Shown here piece by piece: positions 25,539 through 34,351 of a stretch of DNA of 64,000 bases. How positions within the stretch are numbered: position 1 is the first letter of the stretch; every line of letters begins with the position of its first letter. The stretch comes from CAISIP01 sp031396205. GTDB lineage: Bacteria; Pseudomonadota; Gammaproteobacteria; Burkholderiales; Burkholderiaceae_C. The notes beneath the pieces are model-generated. The model was not told the origin of the DNA, searched no databases, and worked only from the letters and a program-made list of their open reading frames with translations. The stretch is from NCBI GenBank assembly GCA_031396205.1, contig JANNKH010000056.1, positions 1 through 64,000 of the forward strand, read 5' to 3'. The position numbers and the translations under genes were made by a program.

Positions 25539-26450
25539 ATGTCCGACGCCGTAACCGCCCTGCATACCTCCCATATTCAGTCCCTGCCGCTGCTCGCGCG
25601 CGGCAAGGTGCGCGACAACTATGCGGTGGGCGACGACCGCATTTTGATGATCGCCAGCGACCGGCTCAGCGCTTTTGACGTCATTCTGGATCAACCCATT
25701 CCCGGCAAGGGCGCGCTGCTGACGCAGATGGCGCTTTTCTGGTTCGACAAGCTGAGCGTGATCTGTCCCAACCACCTGACCGGTGACGCGCCCGAGTCTG
25801 TCGTCGCCGCGTCGGAACTAGACCAGGTGCGTGGACGCGCGATGCTGGTGCGGCGCCTGCGTCCGCTACCGGTCGAGGCCGTGGTACGCGGTTATCTGGC
25901 CGGCAGCGGCTGGAAGGAATACCAGCAGAACCAGTCGGTGTGTGGCGTCGCGCTGCCTGCCGGCCTGCGCAATGCGTCGAAGCTGTCCCAGCCGATCTAC
26001 ACGCCCGCGGCCAAGGCCGCAGCGGGCGATCATGACGAAAACATTACCTATGCGCGCACCGTCGACATGGTCGGGCCGGCCCTGGCGGCGCAGATGCGCG
26101 ACACCAGCATCGCGCTGTACCAGTCCGGCGCGGCGATCGCACTGGCCAAGGGCATCATCATTGCCGACACCAAGTTCGAATTTGGCCTCGATGCGCAGGG
26201 TCGCATGGTGCTGATGGACGAGGTAATGACGCCGGACTCGTCCCGTTTCTGGCCACTCGAAGGCTATCGGGAAGGAATCAACCCGCCGAGCTATGACAAG
26301 CAATTCGTGCGCGACTGGCTCGAGCAGGTGCGCATTGACGGTCGGCCCTGGGACAAGCGGGCCCCGGCACCGGCGTTGCCGGCTGACGTTGCACAGGCAA
26401 CGGCGGCCAAGTACCGGGAAGCGCTACAGCGCCTGACCCGGCCAGGCTGA
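25539..26450 (+). CDS. purC: Phosphoribosylaminoimidazole-succinocarboxamide synthase
   Basis: 303-residue SAICAR synthetase that ligates aspartate to CAIR in de novo purine synthesis. LLARGKVRDNYAVGDDRILM, SDRLSAFDVILDQPIPGKG, the EAVVRGYLAGSGWKEYQ loop, and LMDEVMTPDSSRFWP with YDKQFVRDWLE are intact. The length matches the longer betaproteobacterial form. No Shine-Dalgarno is visible before the ATG. purE and purK follow after the convergent thioredoxin gene. Confidence 0.98.
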   Translation: MSDAVTALHTSHIQSLPLLARGKVRDNYAVGDDRILMIASDRLSAFDVILDQPIPGKGALLTQMALFWFDKLSVICPNHLTGDAPESVVAASELDQVRGRAMLVRRLRPLPVEAVVRGYLAGSGWKEYQQNQSVCGVALPAGLRNASKLSQPIYTPAAKAAAGDHDENITYARTVDMVGPALAAQMRDTSIALYQSGAAIALAKGIIIADTKFEFGLDAQGRMVLMDEVMTPDSSRFWPLEGYREGINPPSYDKQFVRDWLEQVRIDGRPWDKRAPAPALPADVAQATAAKYREALQRLTRPG

Positions 26451-26466
26451 AGCCCGGCGACCGGCC

Positions 26467-27375
26467 TTAGCTCAAAACGACGCTGCTCAAGCGCCGGCGG
26501 TAGGTCGCCACCACCGGATCGACCGGTGGAATCTGTCCGTCAGCGACCTTGACCGATGGCGGTTCGATGATGTCCAGGATGGCGATGAAGGTCTTGCGTG
26601 CCAGTTCCTCGCTCCAGGCCTTGTCGCGCATCAGGATCTCGAGCAACTCGTCCATCGCGTCGGTCCAGGCCTGTGCGGCCATCAGCAACTGCACCTTGGC
26701 GAAGCGGGCGTCGAAGTCGCGTTTGCTAGCGGCAATCTTGGCGTCGAAGCCCGCGGCGGCTGCGTCCGGCGCGCCCTGCTCCGCTGCAAAGTCAATCGCG
26801 CTGGTCCAACGCTGAAGTGAGTCGATGCGCCGTACCAGCGCGGCCCGGGGCAAGGCCGGTTCGAGTGCGGCCTTGGCATCGGCCAGGCGCCCGGCCTGCA
26901 GAAGGAACTTGACATAGGCGAAACGCGCGTCGTCGTCGTCGGGCTTTTGCAGCATCGCCTGGTGCAGGGCCTCCTGGCGTGCCTGCGGGTCGTTTTCGGG
27001 CGGTGCGTCGGACACCGACTCACTGGTGACTTCGGCCTCGAATACATCGGCCGGTGGCAGGTGCTTGTCCAGAAACGTCTTGAGCTGGCCTTCGGGCACG
27101 GCGCCCATGAAACCGTCGACCGGCTTGCCGCCGACCATCAGCACGCAGGTCGGAATGCTGCGGATACCGAAGGCCTGGCTGATCTCCTGTTCCTGGTCGG
27201 AGTCGATCTTCACCAGCTTGAAGCGGCCCTGGTAGTCCTTCTCGACTTTTTCGAGTAGCGGGCCGATCACCTTGCAGGGCCCGCACCAGGGCGCCCAGAA
27301 ATCGACCAGCACCGGCGTATCCATCGAGGCTTCGATGACTTCGGCTTCGAAATTGGCGGCAGTAACGTTGATCAT
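26467..27375 (-). CDS. Thioredoxin-TPR protein (YbbN/CnoX-like)
   Basis: 302-residue co-chaperone-like protein. The N-terminal thioredoxin domain has the redox-active motif WAPWCGPCK, complete with both cysteines, whereas E. coli CnoX (YbbN) lacks one of them. The C-terminal half has TPR-like helices (DARFAYVKFLLQAGRLADAK, then FDARFAKVQLLMAAQAW). CnoX family members protect substrates from over-oxidation and hand them to chaperones; that role is inferred here. ATG 27375 gives the family start MINVTAANFEAEV. Inserted between purC and purE on the opposite strand. Confidence 0.93.
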   Translation of the reverse strand: MINVTAANFEAEVIEASMDTPVLVDFWAPWCGPCKVIGPLLEKVEKDYQGRFKLVKIDSDQEQEISQAFGIRSIPTCVLMVGGKPVDGFMGAVPEGQLKTFLDKHLPPADVFEAEVTSESVSDAPPENDPQARQEALHQAMLQKPDDDDARFAYVKFLLQAGRLADAKAALEPALPRAALVRRIDSLQRWTSAIDFAAEQGAPDAAAAGFDAKIAASKRDFDARFAKVQLLMAAQAWTDAMDELLEILMRDKAWSEELARKTFIAILDIIEPPSVKVADGQIPPVDPVVATYRRRLSSVVLS

Positions 27376-27505
27376 TGCGGTAACACCCGGGCAAGAAAGA
27401 ACAAAAAGGGGGGACTGACTAAAATCGGGTTGCTGGCAGCAGACCTTCGCCTGCATCCACCGGCATCACCGCGCCAGGGGCCATTACCCCTGACAGCCAA
27501 TCACC

Positions 27506-28015
27506 ATGAACATTCACATCGGTGTCGTGATGGGTTCCAGTTCCGACTGGGACACCATGCAACACGCAGCCCAGATTCTCCAACAGTTTGGCATAAGCCA
27601 TGAATCGCGGGTCGTCTCGGCGCACCGTATGCCCGATGACATGTTCCGCTACGCCGAATCGGCGCGTGGTCGCGGCCTCAAGGCCATCATCGCCGGGGCC
27701 GGCGGCGCAGCCCACCTGCCCGGCATGCTGGCGGCCAAGACCAGCGTGCCGGTACTCGGGGTGCCCGTGGCCAGCAAACACCTGTCGGGCGTGGACTCGC
27801 TGCACAGCATCGTGCAGATGCCCAAGGGGGTTCCCGTGGCCACATTTGCCATTGGGGCGGCTGGCGCAGTCAACGCGGCCTTGTTTGCCGTGGCGTTGCT
27901 GGCCAACGAGGACGCGGTTCTGCTTGCGAAGCTGGATGCGTTTCGTGCCACGCAGACCGAAGCGGCACGCGCGATGGTGGTGCCGCCGGTGGGTTTGCGA
28001 GTGGGTCAGCCATGA
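27506..28015 (+). CDS. purE: 5-(carboxyamino)imidazole ribonucleotide mutase
   Basis: 169-residue class I PurE that converts N5-CAIR to CAIR. MGSSSDWDTMQHAAQIL, SAHRMPDDMFRYAE and AGAGGAAHLPGMLAAKT are the substrate-binding motifs. Its stop overlaps the purK ATG by four bases, matching the functional pairing: class I PurE needs PurK. Confidence 0.98.
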   Translation: MNIHIGVVMGSSSDWDTMQHAAQILQQFGISHESRVVSAHRMPDDMFRYAESARGRGLKAIIAGAGGAAHLPGMLAAKTSVPVLGVPVASKHLSGVDSLHSIVQMPKGVPVATFAIGAAGAVNAALFAVALLANEDAVLLAKLDAFRATQTEAARAMVVPPVGLRVGQP

Positions 28016-29235
28016 CCCGGCAGGCGGTTTTGCCGGGTACCACGGCGAGCGGGCAACAGACCACGCTGGGCGTGATGGGGGGCGGCCAACTGGGCCGCAT
28101 GTTCGTGCAGGCCGCCCAGCGCATGGGCTATTTCACCGCGGTGCTGGACCCGGACCCTGTCAGCCCGGCGGGGCTGGTCAGCCATTTCCATATCCATGCC
28201 GACTACCTGGACGAGCAGGCGCTGGCCCAGATGATGCAGCGCTGCGCGGCGATCACGACCGAATTCGAGAACGTGCCCTCGGGCGCCATGTTCACCCTCG
28301 GTGCGCACCGGCCGGTGGCACCGTCGGCGCAGTGCCTGGCGATCGCGCAGGACCGAATTCGCGAGAAGGCGCATTTCAGGGCTTGCGGTCTAGCCACCGC
28401 GCCGTACGCGGTCATCACCAGCGCCGAACATTTGGCGGTAATACCGGACGACCTGCTGCCCGGCATCCTCAAGACGGCTCGACTGGGATACGACGGCAAA
28501 GGCCAGGCGCGGGTACAGAGCCGGGCCGAGCTGGCCGCGGCCTGGGCGCAGTTGAAGTCGGTGCCCTGCATGCTGGAGCGCCAGTTGACGCTGCAGTGCG
28601 AATGCTCGGTGATCGTGGCGCGCGGCTGGGATGGCGCGATGGTGACGTTTCCGGTGCAACGCAATCTGCATGTGGGCGGCATCCTGGCGATGACCGAGGT
28701 TTTTGACGGCAATCTGCCGGCTGCCCTGGCCGAGAAAGCATACGCGGCCGCCTGTGCCATTGCGCAGGAACTGGAATATGTCGGTGTGCTGTGCGTCGAA
28801 TTCTTCGTCGTTGCCGAAAGCAGCGCGGATGGCGCACATCTGCTGGTCAACGAGATTGCGCCGCGGCCGCACAACAGCGGCCACTACTCGCTGGACGCCT
28901 GCGACCATTCGCAGTTCGACCTGCAGGTGCATACGCTGGCCGGGCTGCCATTGCCGACGCCGCGCCAGCATAGCCCCGCCGTCATGCTCAACCTGCTGGG
29001 GGAGCTGTGGTACGAGCGGCCAGGCGTCCCGGCCCAAGCCGATGCGCAGCCGCAGACACCGGACTGGAACGCGGTACTGGCGCTGCCCGGCGCCCATCTG
29101 CACCTGTACGGAAAACTGCGCGCCAGCCGGGGCCGCAAGATGGGCCATCTGACCATCACCGGCCGGACGGCGCAGCAGGTGCAGGCCACCGCAGCGCAGG
29201 CGGCAGCGTTGCTGGGAATCCGGCTGCCCGGCTAG
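28012..29235 (+). CDS. purK: 5-(carboxyamino)imidazole ribonucleotide synthase
   Basis: 407-residue ATP-grasp enzyme making N5-CAIR from AIR, bicarbonate and ATP. LGVMGGGQLGRMFVQAAQRM at the N-terminus, TTEFENVPSGAM, the ATP-grasp region (LKTARLGYDGKGQARV) and NEIAPRPHNSGHYSLDAC are canonical. About 15 extra residues precede the usual start. Coupled to purE by an ATGA overlap and followed within 14 bases by the Sua5-type gene. Confidence 0.97.
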   Translation: MTRQAVLPGTTASGQQTTLGVMGGGQLGRMFVQAAQRMGYFTAVLDPDPVSPAGLVSHFHIHADYLDEQALAQMMQRCAAITTEFENVPSGAMFTLGAHRPVAPSAQCLAIAQDRIREKAHFRACGLATAPYAVITSAEHLAVIPDDLLPGILKTARLGYDGKGQARVQSRAELAAAWAQLKSVPCMLERQLTLQCECSVIVARGWDGAMVTFPVQRNLHVGGILAMTEVFDGNLPAALAEKAYAAACAIAQELEYVGVLCVEFFVVAESSADGAHLLVNEIAPRPHNSGHYSLDACDHSQFDLQVHTLAGLPLPTPRQHSPAVMLNLLGELWYERPGVPAQADAQPQTPDWNAVLALPGAHLHLYGKLRASRGRKMGHLTITGRTAQQVQATAAQAAALLGIRLPG

Positions 29236-29248
29236 GGCGGAGCAGGCC

Positions 29249-30280
29249 ATGTCGATGATGGACGGACGCCAGGCCGAGTCGATCCGCGCCGCGGCCGATG
29301 CCCTGGGCGCGGGGGAACTGGTCGCCTTTCCGACCGAAACCGTGTATGGCCTGGGCGCCGACGCCGGCAACGACGCGGCCGTGGCCAAGGTGTTTGCGGC
29401 CAAGGGTCGGCCGAGCAATCACCCGCTGATCGTGCATGTCGACGATACGGCCACAGGTGCCGACGGCGTGGCGTTTTTTGCGCACCAGGTGCCGGTCTAT
29501 GCCCATGCGTTGATGCAGGCATTCTGGCCCGGCCCGTTGACGCTGATCCTGCCCCGGCGGCCAGCGCATGGCAGGGCCGCCGCCGGAGGGCAGGACAGCA
29601 TCGGCTTGCGATGCCCGGCACACCCGGTGGCGCAGGCGCTGCTGCACGCATGCCGGGCGCGGGGCGTCATGGGGCTGGCCGCGCCCAGCGCCAACCAGTT
29701 TGGCCGGGTTAGCCCGACCACGGCAGCCCATGTGCGGGGCGAGTTCGGCGCCGACCTGCTGGTGCTCGATGGAGGGCCCTGCGCGGTGGGTATCGAATCG
29801 ACCATTGTCGACTGCAGCCGAGGTCAGCCGGTGTTGCTGCGGCCCGGCGCGATCACCCCAAAGCAATTGCAAAGGGTCTGTGGCCAGCGGGTACTGGACG
29901 AGGACGACGCGTCGGTGGCGATGCCTGCGCCGCGGGCCTCAGGCACGCTGGAGGCCCACTATGCGCCCAAGGCCAAGGTCCGGCTGATGCCCGCCGCTGC
30001 GCTGCAAACCGCGCTCGACCTGCTGGGCGACGATATCAAGCCGGCGCAGCAAGGCCCGGTGATCGCAACCTATGCGCGGGCCCTGCTGGGCAGCCGTTCG
30101 GGCGGGGTGTTGCGCCGGCGCATGCCCGACGATGCGGCCAGCACCGCACAGCAGTTGTTTGCAGTGCTGCGTGAATTCGACGATCAGGGCGTCAAGTTGA
30201 TCTGGGTCGAGACGCCGCCCGACGACGTGGAATGGGACGGGGTGCGGGACCGGCTGCAGCGCGCGGCGGCAGCGGGCTGA
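29249..30280 (+). CDS. L-threonylcarbamoyladenylate synthase, Sua5 type
   Basis: 343-residue enzyme making threonylcarbamoyl-AMP, the first step of the t6A modification at tRNA position 37. The YrdC core has AFPTETVYGLGADA, KVFAAKGRPSNHPLIVHV and PSANQFGRVSPTTAAHV; the STIVDCS motif precedes a linker (GTLEAHYAPKAK) and the C-terminal SUA5 domain. Two-domain length matches Sua5 rather than short TsaC. TsaB, needed later in the same pathway, is encoded at 32964. Confidence 0.95.
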   Translation: MSMMDGRQAESIRAAADALGAGELVAFPTETVYGLGADAGNDAAVAKVFAAKGRPSNHPLIVHVDDTATGADGVAFFAHQVPVYAHALMQAFWPGPLTLILPRRPAHGRAAAGGQDSIGLRCPAHPVAQALLHACRARGVMGLAAPSANQFGRVSPTTAAHVRGEFGADLLVLDGGPCAVGIESTIVDCSRGQPVLLRPGAITPKQLQRVCGQRVLDEDDASVAMPAPRASGTLEAHYAPKAKVRLMPAAALQTALDLLGDDIKPAQQGPVIATYARALLGSRSGGVLRRRMPDDAASTAQQLFAVLREFDDQGVKLIWVETPPDDVEWDGVRDRLQRAAAAG

Positions 30281-30334
30281 TTGGGGCCCGCGCGACCGCG
30301 ATGGCATGGGCAATCAGTACCGGGCAGGGCTATT

Positions 30335-31819
30335 TCACTCGTCCCGGATCACCCAGTCGAGCAGCGTGTCGAACGCGGCGCTGCTGAGGCCGGCGTTCGC
30401 ATGGTTGGCGATCGCGACCAGCACATAGCGACGGCCGCTGGCGGCGTGCACGTAGCCGGCCATGGCCACCACGTCGCGCAGGCTGCCGGTCTTGAGGTGC
30501 GCGTTCGCGGTGGCGCGTGATCGGTTGCGCCGCATCGTGCCGTCGATGCCGACGATGGGCAGCGAGGCCATCAGTTCGGGCATCAGCGGCGATTGGTAGG
30601 CGGTCTGCAGCATGCGCCCCAGCGCCTGCGCGCTGACCCGGGCGTTGCGCGACAGGCCGGAGCCGTTGTCTACTACGGGCGGCTCCAGGCCGGCAAAGCG
30701 TTCACGCCACCAGTTGCGCAGCACATCGCGCGAGGCCTCGAACGAGGCCGGCGCGGCGCCGCCTCCCGGCAGGGTCAGCCTGCCATTGATCCGGGGGCTC
30801 GGCAGGCTGAGGCTGAGGAACAGCTGCTGCGCCATCACGTTGTTGCTGTGCTTGTTGATGTCGCGGATCACCTCGGCCAGCGCCGGTGAGCCCAACTCGA
30901 AAGCGGGTGGTCCGATACCCGCAGGCAAGGGGCCGTCGCGCACCGTACCGGTCATTTGTCCACCCACATCGCGCCACATGCCCTCGATGGCGCGTGCGGC
31001 GTAGCCGGCCGGATCGCCCAGCGCCACCGGCCAGGTCCGCTCCAGGCACGCAGCCGGATAGCTGCCGGCAAAGCGGACCCGTGCCGCGTCGGAGAAATCT
31101 GCGCGCAAGCTGCCGCGGTAGTCGCCACACACGCCACCGGACAGCGGCACGGAAGCCGGAATCGACACCCCGGCCAACGGCGGGTTCACATGCACCCGGG
31201 CCAGGTTGTTGGGCCGATCGACGACGAAGGTCATGACGAGCGACTTGTAGTTGAGCAGCAGCGCGTCGGGCGCCACGTTGTAAGGGCGCAGCGGTTCGCC
31301 ATCGAACCCGCCCGGATCGGTGGGCGCCAGTGCGAATGCACTGCGGTCGAGCACGATGTCGCCGGCAATGCGCTCGATGCCCAGCGCGCGGATGCGGCGC
31401 ATCAACAGCCACAGGCGCTCGGCGACCAGGGTTGGATCACCCTGACCCTGGATATGCAGGTTGCCCGTCAGGACGCCGTCGCGGACTGGCCCATCCAGAT
31501 ACACCGGCGTGCTCCAGCTGTAGGCCGGCCCGAGCAGCTCGAGCGCGGCGTAGGTGCTCACCAGCTTCATGACCGAGGCCGGGTTCATCGCCACATCGGC
31601 GCGATGGCTGATGCGCGCCGGTTTGCCGCCCTGCGCGTCAACGACCAGTAACGATACGGCGTCGCGCGGCAGCTTGGCCCGGGTCAGCGCTGCATCGACC
31701 TCCGCTGGCAGGTTCTGCGCCAGCACAGACCCGGCTGCGCCCAGCATGCATGTCAGCAGCCAGCGCGGGATTCGGCCGGCCCGCCAGGCGCATCCCGCGG
31801 CCGGGCGCTGCCGCAACAT
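30335..31819 (-). CDS. dacB: D-alanyl-D-alanine carboxypeptidase/endopeptidase (PBP4, DacB)
   Basis: 494-residue periplasmic low-molecular-mass penicillin-binding protein that trims and cleaves peptidoglycan cross-links. Active-site motifs: NPASVMKLV (SxxK), SNN in KHSNNVMAQ (SxN) and HLKTGSL (KTG). The large insert between SxxK and SxN is typical of PBP4. A signal peptide (RIPRWLLTCMLGAAGSVLAQ) is present. I chose ATG 31819, which gives a normal leader; the frame opens further to ATG 31858 and GTG 31861. No start has a clear Shine-Dalgarno. Confidence 0.94.
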   Translation of the reverse strand: MLRQRPAAGCAWRAGRIPRWLLTCMLGAAGSVLAQNLPAEVDAALTRAKLPRDAVSLLVVDAQGGKPARISHRADVAMNPASVMKLVSTYAALELLGPAYSWSTPVYLDGPVRDGVLTGNLHIQGQGDPTLVAERLWLLMRRIRALGIERIAGDIVLDRSAFALAPTDPGGFDGEPLRPYNVAPDALLLNYKSLVMTFVVDRPNNLARVHVNPPLAGVSIPASVPLSGGVCGDYRGSLRADFSDAARVRFAGSYPAACLERTWPVALGDPAGYAARAIEGMWRDVGGQMTGTVRDGPLPAGIGPPAFELGSPALAEVIRDINKHSNNVMAQQLFLSLSLPSPRINGRLTLPGGGAAPASFEASRDVLRNWWRERFAGLEPPVVDNGSGLSRNARVSAQALGRMLQTAYQSPLMPELMASLPIVGIDGTMRRNRSRATANAHLKTGSLRDVVAMAGYVHAASGRRYVLVAIANHANAGLSSAAFDTLLDWVIRDE

Positions 31820-31923
31820 GCAGGGGTGAACGATCGGATGGGCGCAGGCAATCGGCATCACGCCAGTCTACCGCGCGCATAGCGCGGCCCGGCCTTGCGG
31901 CGAGGTCGATCGGGTAGTTCCGG

Positions 31924-31929
31924 GATAAT
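31924..31929 (+). promoter_or_regulatory. Possible -10 element of the EamA gene (leaderless)
   Basis: GATAAT ends six bases before the ATG at 31936. No Shine-Dalgarno lies between them, so a leaderless transcript would be expected; no -35 match was found. Confidence 0.3.
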
Positions 31930-31935
31930 CTACGG

Positions 31936-32952
31936 ATGCGCTGGTTCAAGTCCATTCCTCCACAAGCGTCAGGCGTTGCAGCCGCCCTGGTGACCATCGT
32001 GATCTGGACCTCGTTCATTGTCATCGCGCGCGTCACAGCCGATCCTTTGCTTGGCGGCGCGCTCAACCCGTTCGACATCGCCCTGGCACGCCTGCTCGGT
32101 GCCGGCGCCATCCTGCTGCCGCTGGGCTGGTTCCTTGCTCGCCGTGACCGCGCCAGCGGCGTTGGCGCGTCGTCGTTTTTCGGTTTCTCTCCGTTGCCGC
32201 TGCGGACCACCGCCGCGGTTGGACTCTTTGGCGGACTGCTTTATGCGATGGTGGTCTACAGCGGCTTCGTATTTGCCCCTGCAGCGCATGCAGCGGTACT
32301 GTTGCCAGGCAGCCTGCCGCTGTGGACCACGCTGCTGGCGGCCTTGTTTCTGGGCACGCGCATATCGGGTGCGCGCGCGGTCGGATTGGCGCTCATCGTC
32401 GCCGGGGGCGCGCTGGTGGGCGGCTCCAGCCTGTTGCGTGCCTTTGATGGAGGCGAGGTCTGGAAAGGCGATCTGCTGTTCATGACAGCGGCGCTGTGCT
32501 GGTCTTGCTACAGCGTGCTGGCGCGGCATTTTCTGCTCGACGCTGTGCGCGCCACGGTTGCCATCACCGTCTTCGCTTTTTTTGTTTATGTGCCCGTGTA
32601 CTGCGCCTTGTTGTTGCTGGAATGGGTCCCGGGACGCTTCCTGGAGGCGCCATGGGCCCAGGTGGTGTTCCAGATGGTGTTCCAGGGCATCGGGTCGGTC
32701 GTGATTTCCGGCATCAGCTTCACCCGGATGATCCAGCACTTCGGCCCGGTGCGCTCCACCATGCTCACCGCGGTGGTGCCTGGCCTGGCCGCGGTGTCGG
32801 CGGTGCTGTTGCTGGACGAGCCGCTGCATTGGAACCTGGCGCTGGGACTGGCGCTGGTGACGGCGGGCATTGTGTTTGGTGTGCGCATGGTGCCGGCTGT
32901 GCCCCGCGCGCCAGTGATGGCTGCCGCGCCGGCACAACGGATCGAATCCTGA
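31936..32952 (+). CDS. EamA-type (DMT superfamily) transporter
   Basis: 338-residue integral membrane protein with about ten helices in two EamA repeats. ALVTIVIWTSFIVIARV begins the first repeat and LLFMTAALCWSCYSVLARHF the second, with VPGLAAVSAVLLLDEPLHWN in the C-terminal repeat, a common EamA signature. Family members export amino acids, metabolites or drugs; the substrate cannot be assigned. Stands 11 bases ahead of tsaB, with an independent start region at 31924. Confidence 0.92.
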   Translation: MRWFKSIPPQASGVAAALVTIVIWTSFIVIARVTADPLLGGALNPFDIALARLLGAGAILLPLGWFLARRDRASGVGASSFFGFSPLPLRTTAAVGLFGGLLYAMVVYSGFVFAPAAHAAVLLPGSLPLWTTLLAALFLGTRISGARAVGLALIVAGGALVGGSSLLRAFDGGEVWKGDLLFMTAALCWSCYSVLARHFLLDAVRATVAITVFAFFVYVPVYCALLLLEWVPGRFLEAPWAQVVFQMVFQGIGSVVISGISFTRMIQHFGPVRSTMLTAVVPGLAAVSAVLLLDEPLHWNLALGLALVTAGIVFGVRMVPAVPRAPVMAAAPAQRIES

Positions 32953-32963
32953 GCCGCGCCAGC

Positions 32964-33689
32964 ATGCGTCTGCTTGCCTTTGACACCAGCACCGACCGCA
33001 TGTCGGTGGCCGTGGGCCTGCTGCGCGATGGCGCGTGGCGGCTGTGGTCGCAGGAGGCCGAGGGTGGCGCCCGGGCCTCGGCGACCTTGATTCCGACCAT
33101 ACGCGCGCTGATGGACCAGGCCGGTTTGGGCTTTGCCGATCTAGACGCCATCGTGTTCGGGCGTGGCCCGGGCGCCTTCACCGGCCTGCGTACGGCCTGT
33201 GCAGTGGCCCAAGGGCTGGCATTTGGTGCGCGCGCCACGCCGGTACCGGTGCTGCCGCTGGATACGCTGCTGGTGGTGGCCGAGCAGGCGCGAGCGGCGT
33301 TGCTGCCGCAACAGCTTCCCTGTGACGTGCTGGCCATGCTGGACGCGCGCATGGATGAAATCTACGCCGGCAGCTATCGCTGGGACGGTGTGCAATGGCA
33401 CACGCTGCGCGCGCCGGCGCTGGTTCGGCCGCAGGACCTGCGGGCCGATGCGGGCCAGGCCATGGCCGGCAACGTGTTCGATGCTTATGGTGCGCGATTG
33501 GCGGGTGCGCCGGACCAGCAACGCATTGCCGCTGTGCCGCTCGCCAGCGCCATGCTGCGCATTGCGCCGGCGTTGTTGGCAACCGGCCACGGTGTGGACC
33601 CGGCGCTGGCGCTGCCCCTGTATATCCGCGATAAAGTCGCATCCACCAGCTCCGAACGTGCGGCGGCCAAAGCCGCCGTCACCCTCTGA
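32964..33689 (+). CDS. tsaB: tRNA threonylcarbamoyladenosine biosynthesis protein TsaB
   Basis: 241-residue ASKHA-fold protein that pairs with TsaD in t6A synthesis. MRLLAFDTSTDRMSVAVG and GRGPGAFTGLRTACAVAQGLA are diagnostic, as is LAMLDARMDEIYAGSYRWDG. ATG 32964 fits the family N-terminus; the frame is open far upstream through the EamA gene but not meaningful there. rimI begins three bases after the stop, the usual tsaB-rimI pairing. Confidence 0.96.
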   Translation: MRLLAFDTSTDRMSVAVGLLRDGAWRLWSQEAEGGARASATLIPTIRALMDQAGLGFADLDAIVFGRGPGAFTGLRTACAVAQGLAFGARATPVPVLPLDTLLVVAEQARAALLPQQLPCDVLAMLDARMDEIYAGSYRWDGVQWHTLRAPALVRPQDLRADAGQAMAGNVFDAYGARLAGAPDQQRIAAVPLASAMLRIAPALLATGHGVDPALALPLYIRDKVASTSSERAAAKAAVTL

Positions 33690-33691
33690 CC

Positions 33692-34159
33692 ATGAGTGCC
33701 GTACTGCGCGCCGGCCAGGCGCAATTCGAAGCCCTGTCTACGGCCCACCTGCCGCAGGTGCTCGAGGTCGAGCGACAGGCCTATGCCCACCCGTGGTCGG
33801 AGACCAATTTTTCCGATGCCTTGAACGCCGGCTACCAGGCGCAGATGGTGGTCGCCAAGGGCGAGTTGCTCGGTTATTTCATTGCCATGAAAGGCGTCGA
33901 CGAGGTGCACCTGCTCAACATCACCGTTGCGCCCCGCTACCAGCGCCAGGGTTGGGCGCGCCTGATGCTCGAAGCGCTCGCGCTATGGGCCCGGGGCCAG
34001 GGGGCCGTTTGGTTGTGGCTGGAGGTGCGGGTTGGCAACCTGCGCGCGATGCAGGTCTACCGGCGGCATGGTTTTCGCCGGGTGGGCCATCGCAAGGCCT
34101 ACTACCCGGCCGTTGCTGGCAAACGCGAAGACGCAGTGGTGATGAGCCTGAAACTATGA
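33692..34159 (+). CDS. rimI: Ribosomal protein alanine N-acetyltransferase RimI
   Basis: 155-residue GNAT acetyltransferase that acetylates the N-terminal alanine of ribosomal protein S18. HLPQVLEVERQAYAHPWSE is the N-terminal substrate region, and VAPRYQRQGWARLMLEALAL contains the acetyl-CoA pyrophosphate loop. The C-terminus VYRRHGFRRVGHRKAYYP is characteristic. Follows tsaB closely. Its end is 64 bases upstream of the repeat-derived small ORF. Confidence 0.94.
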   Translation: MSAVLRAGQAQFEALSTAHLPQVLEVERQAYAHPWSETNFSDALNAGYQAQMVVAKGELLGYFIAMKGVDEVHLLNITVAPRYQRQGWARLMLEALALWARGQGAVWLWLEVRVGNLRAMQVYRRHGFRRVGHRKAYYPAVAGKREDAVVMSLKL

Positions 34160-34222
34160 GATGTGCCGCATGCACCGGCATCGAAATCCTGCGCCCGGTG
34201 CGGGTGGGTATGGCCTTGCCTG

Positions 34223-34351
34223 ATGAGCGCTGCGCCGGGCCGCTCCCAAGCAAGCTCGCATCGCAGTGCGAAGCACGAAGGTAATCTGATGAGCGCCGCC
34301 GGGCCGTTCCCAAGGGCGAATTGCGCAAGGCGCAGCATGGAGCATGCCTGA
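34223..34351 (+). CDS. Repeat-derived upstream ORF coupled to the uracil-DNA glycosylase gene
   Basis: A 42-codon frame made of two tandem, partly similar units, each opening with CTGATGAGCGC (34220 and 34287). The first holds CGCCGGGCCGCTCCCAAG (34233-34250), repeated with one mismatch at 34297-34314. The second half encodes MSAAGPFPRANCARRSMEHA. The TGA at 34349-34351 overlaps the glycosylase ATG in TGATG. The same design, with the same RANCA core, precedes exbB (46945-47064). Translation is inferred; the peptide is basic and has no predicted domain. It may regulate or couple translation of the next gene, or be a repeat that merely reads through. Confidence 0.45.
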   Translation: MSAAPGRSQASSHRSAKHEGNLMSAAGPFPRANCARRSMEHA

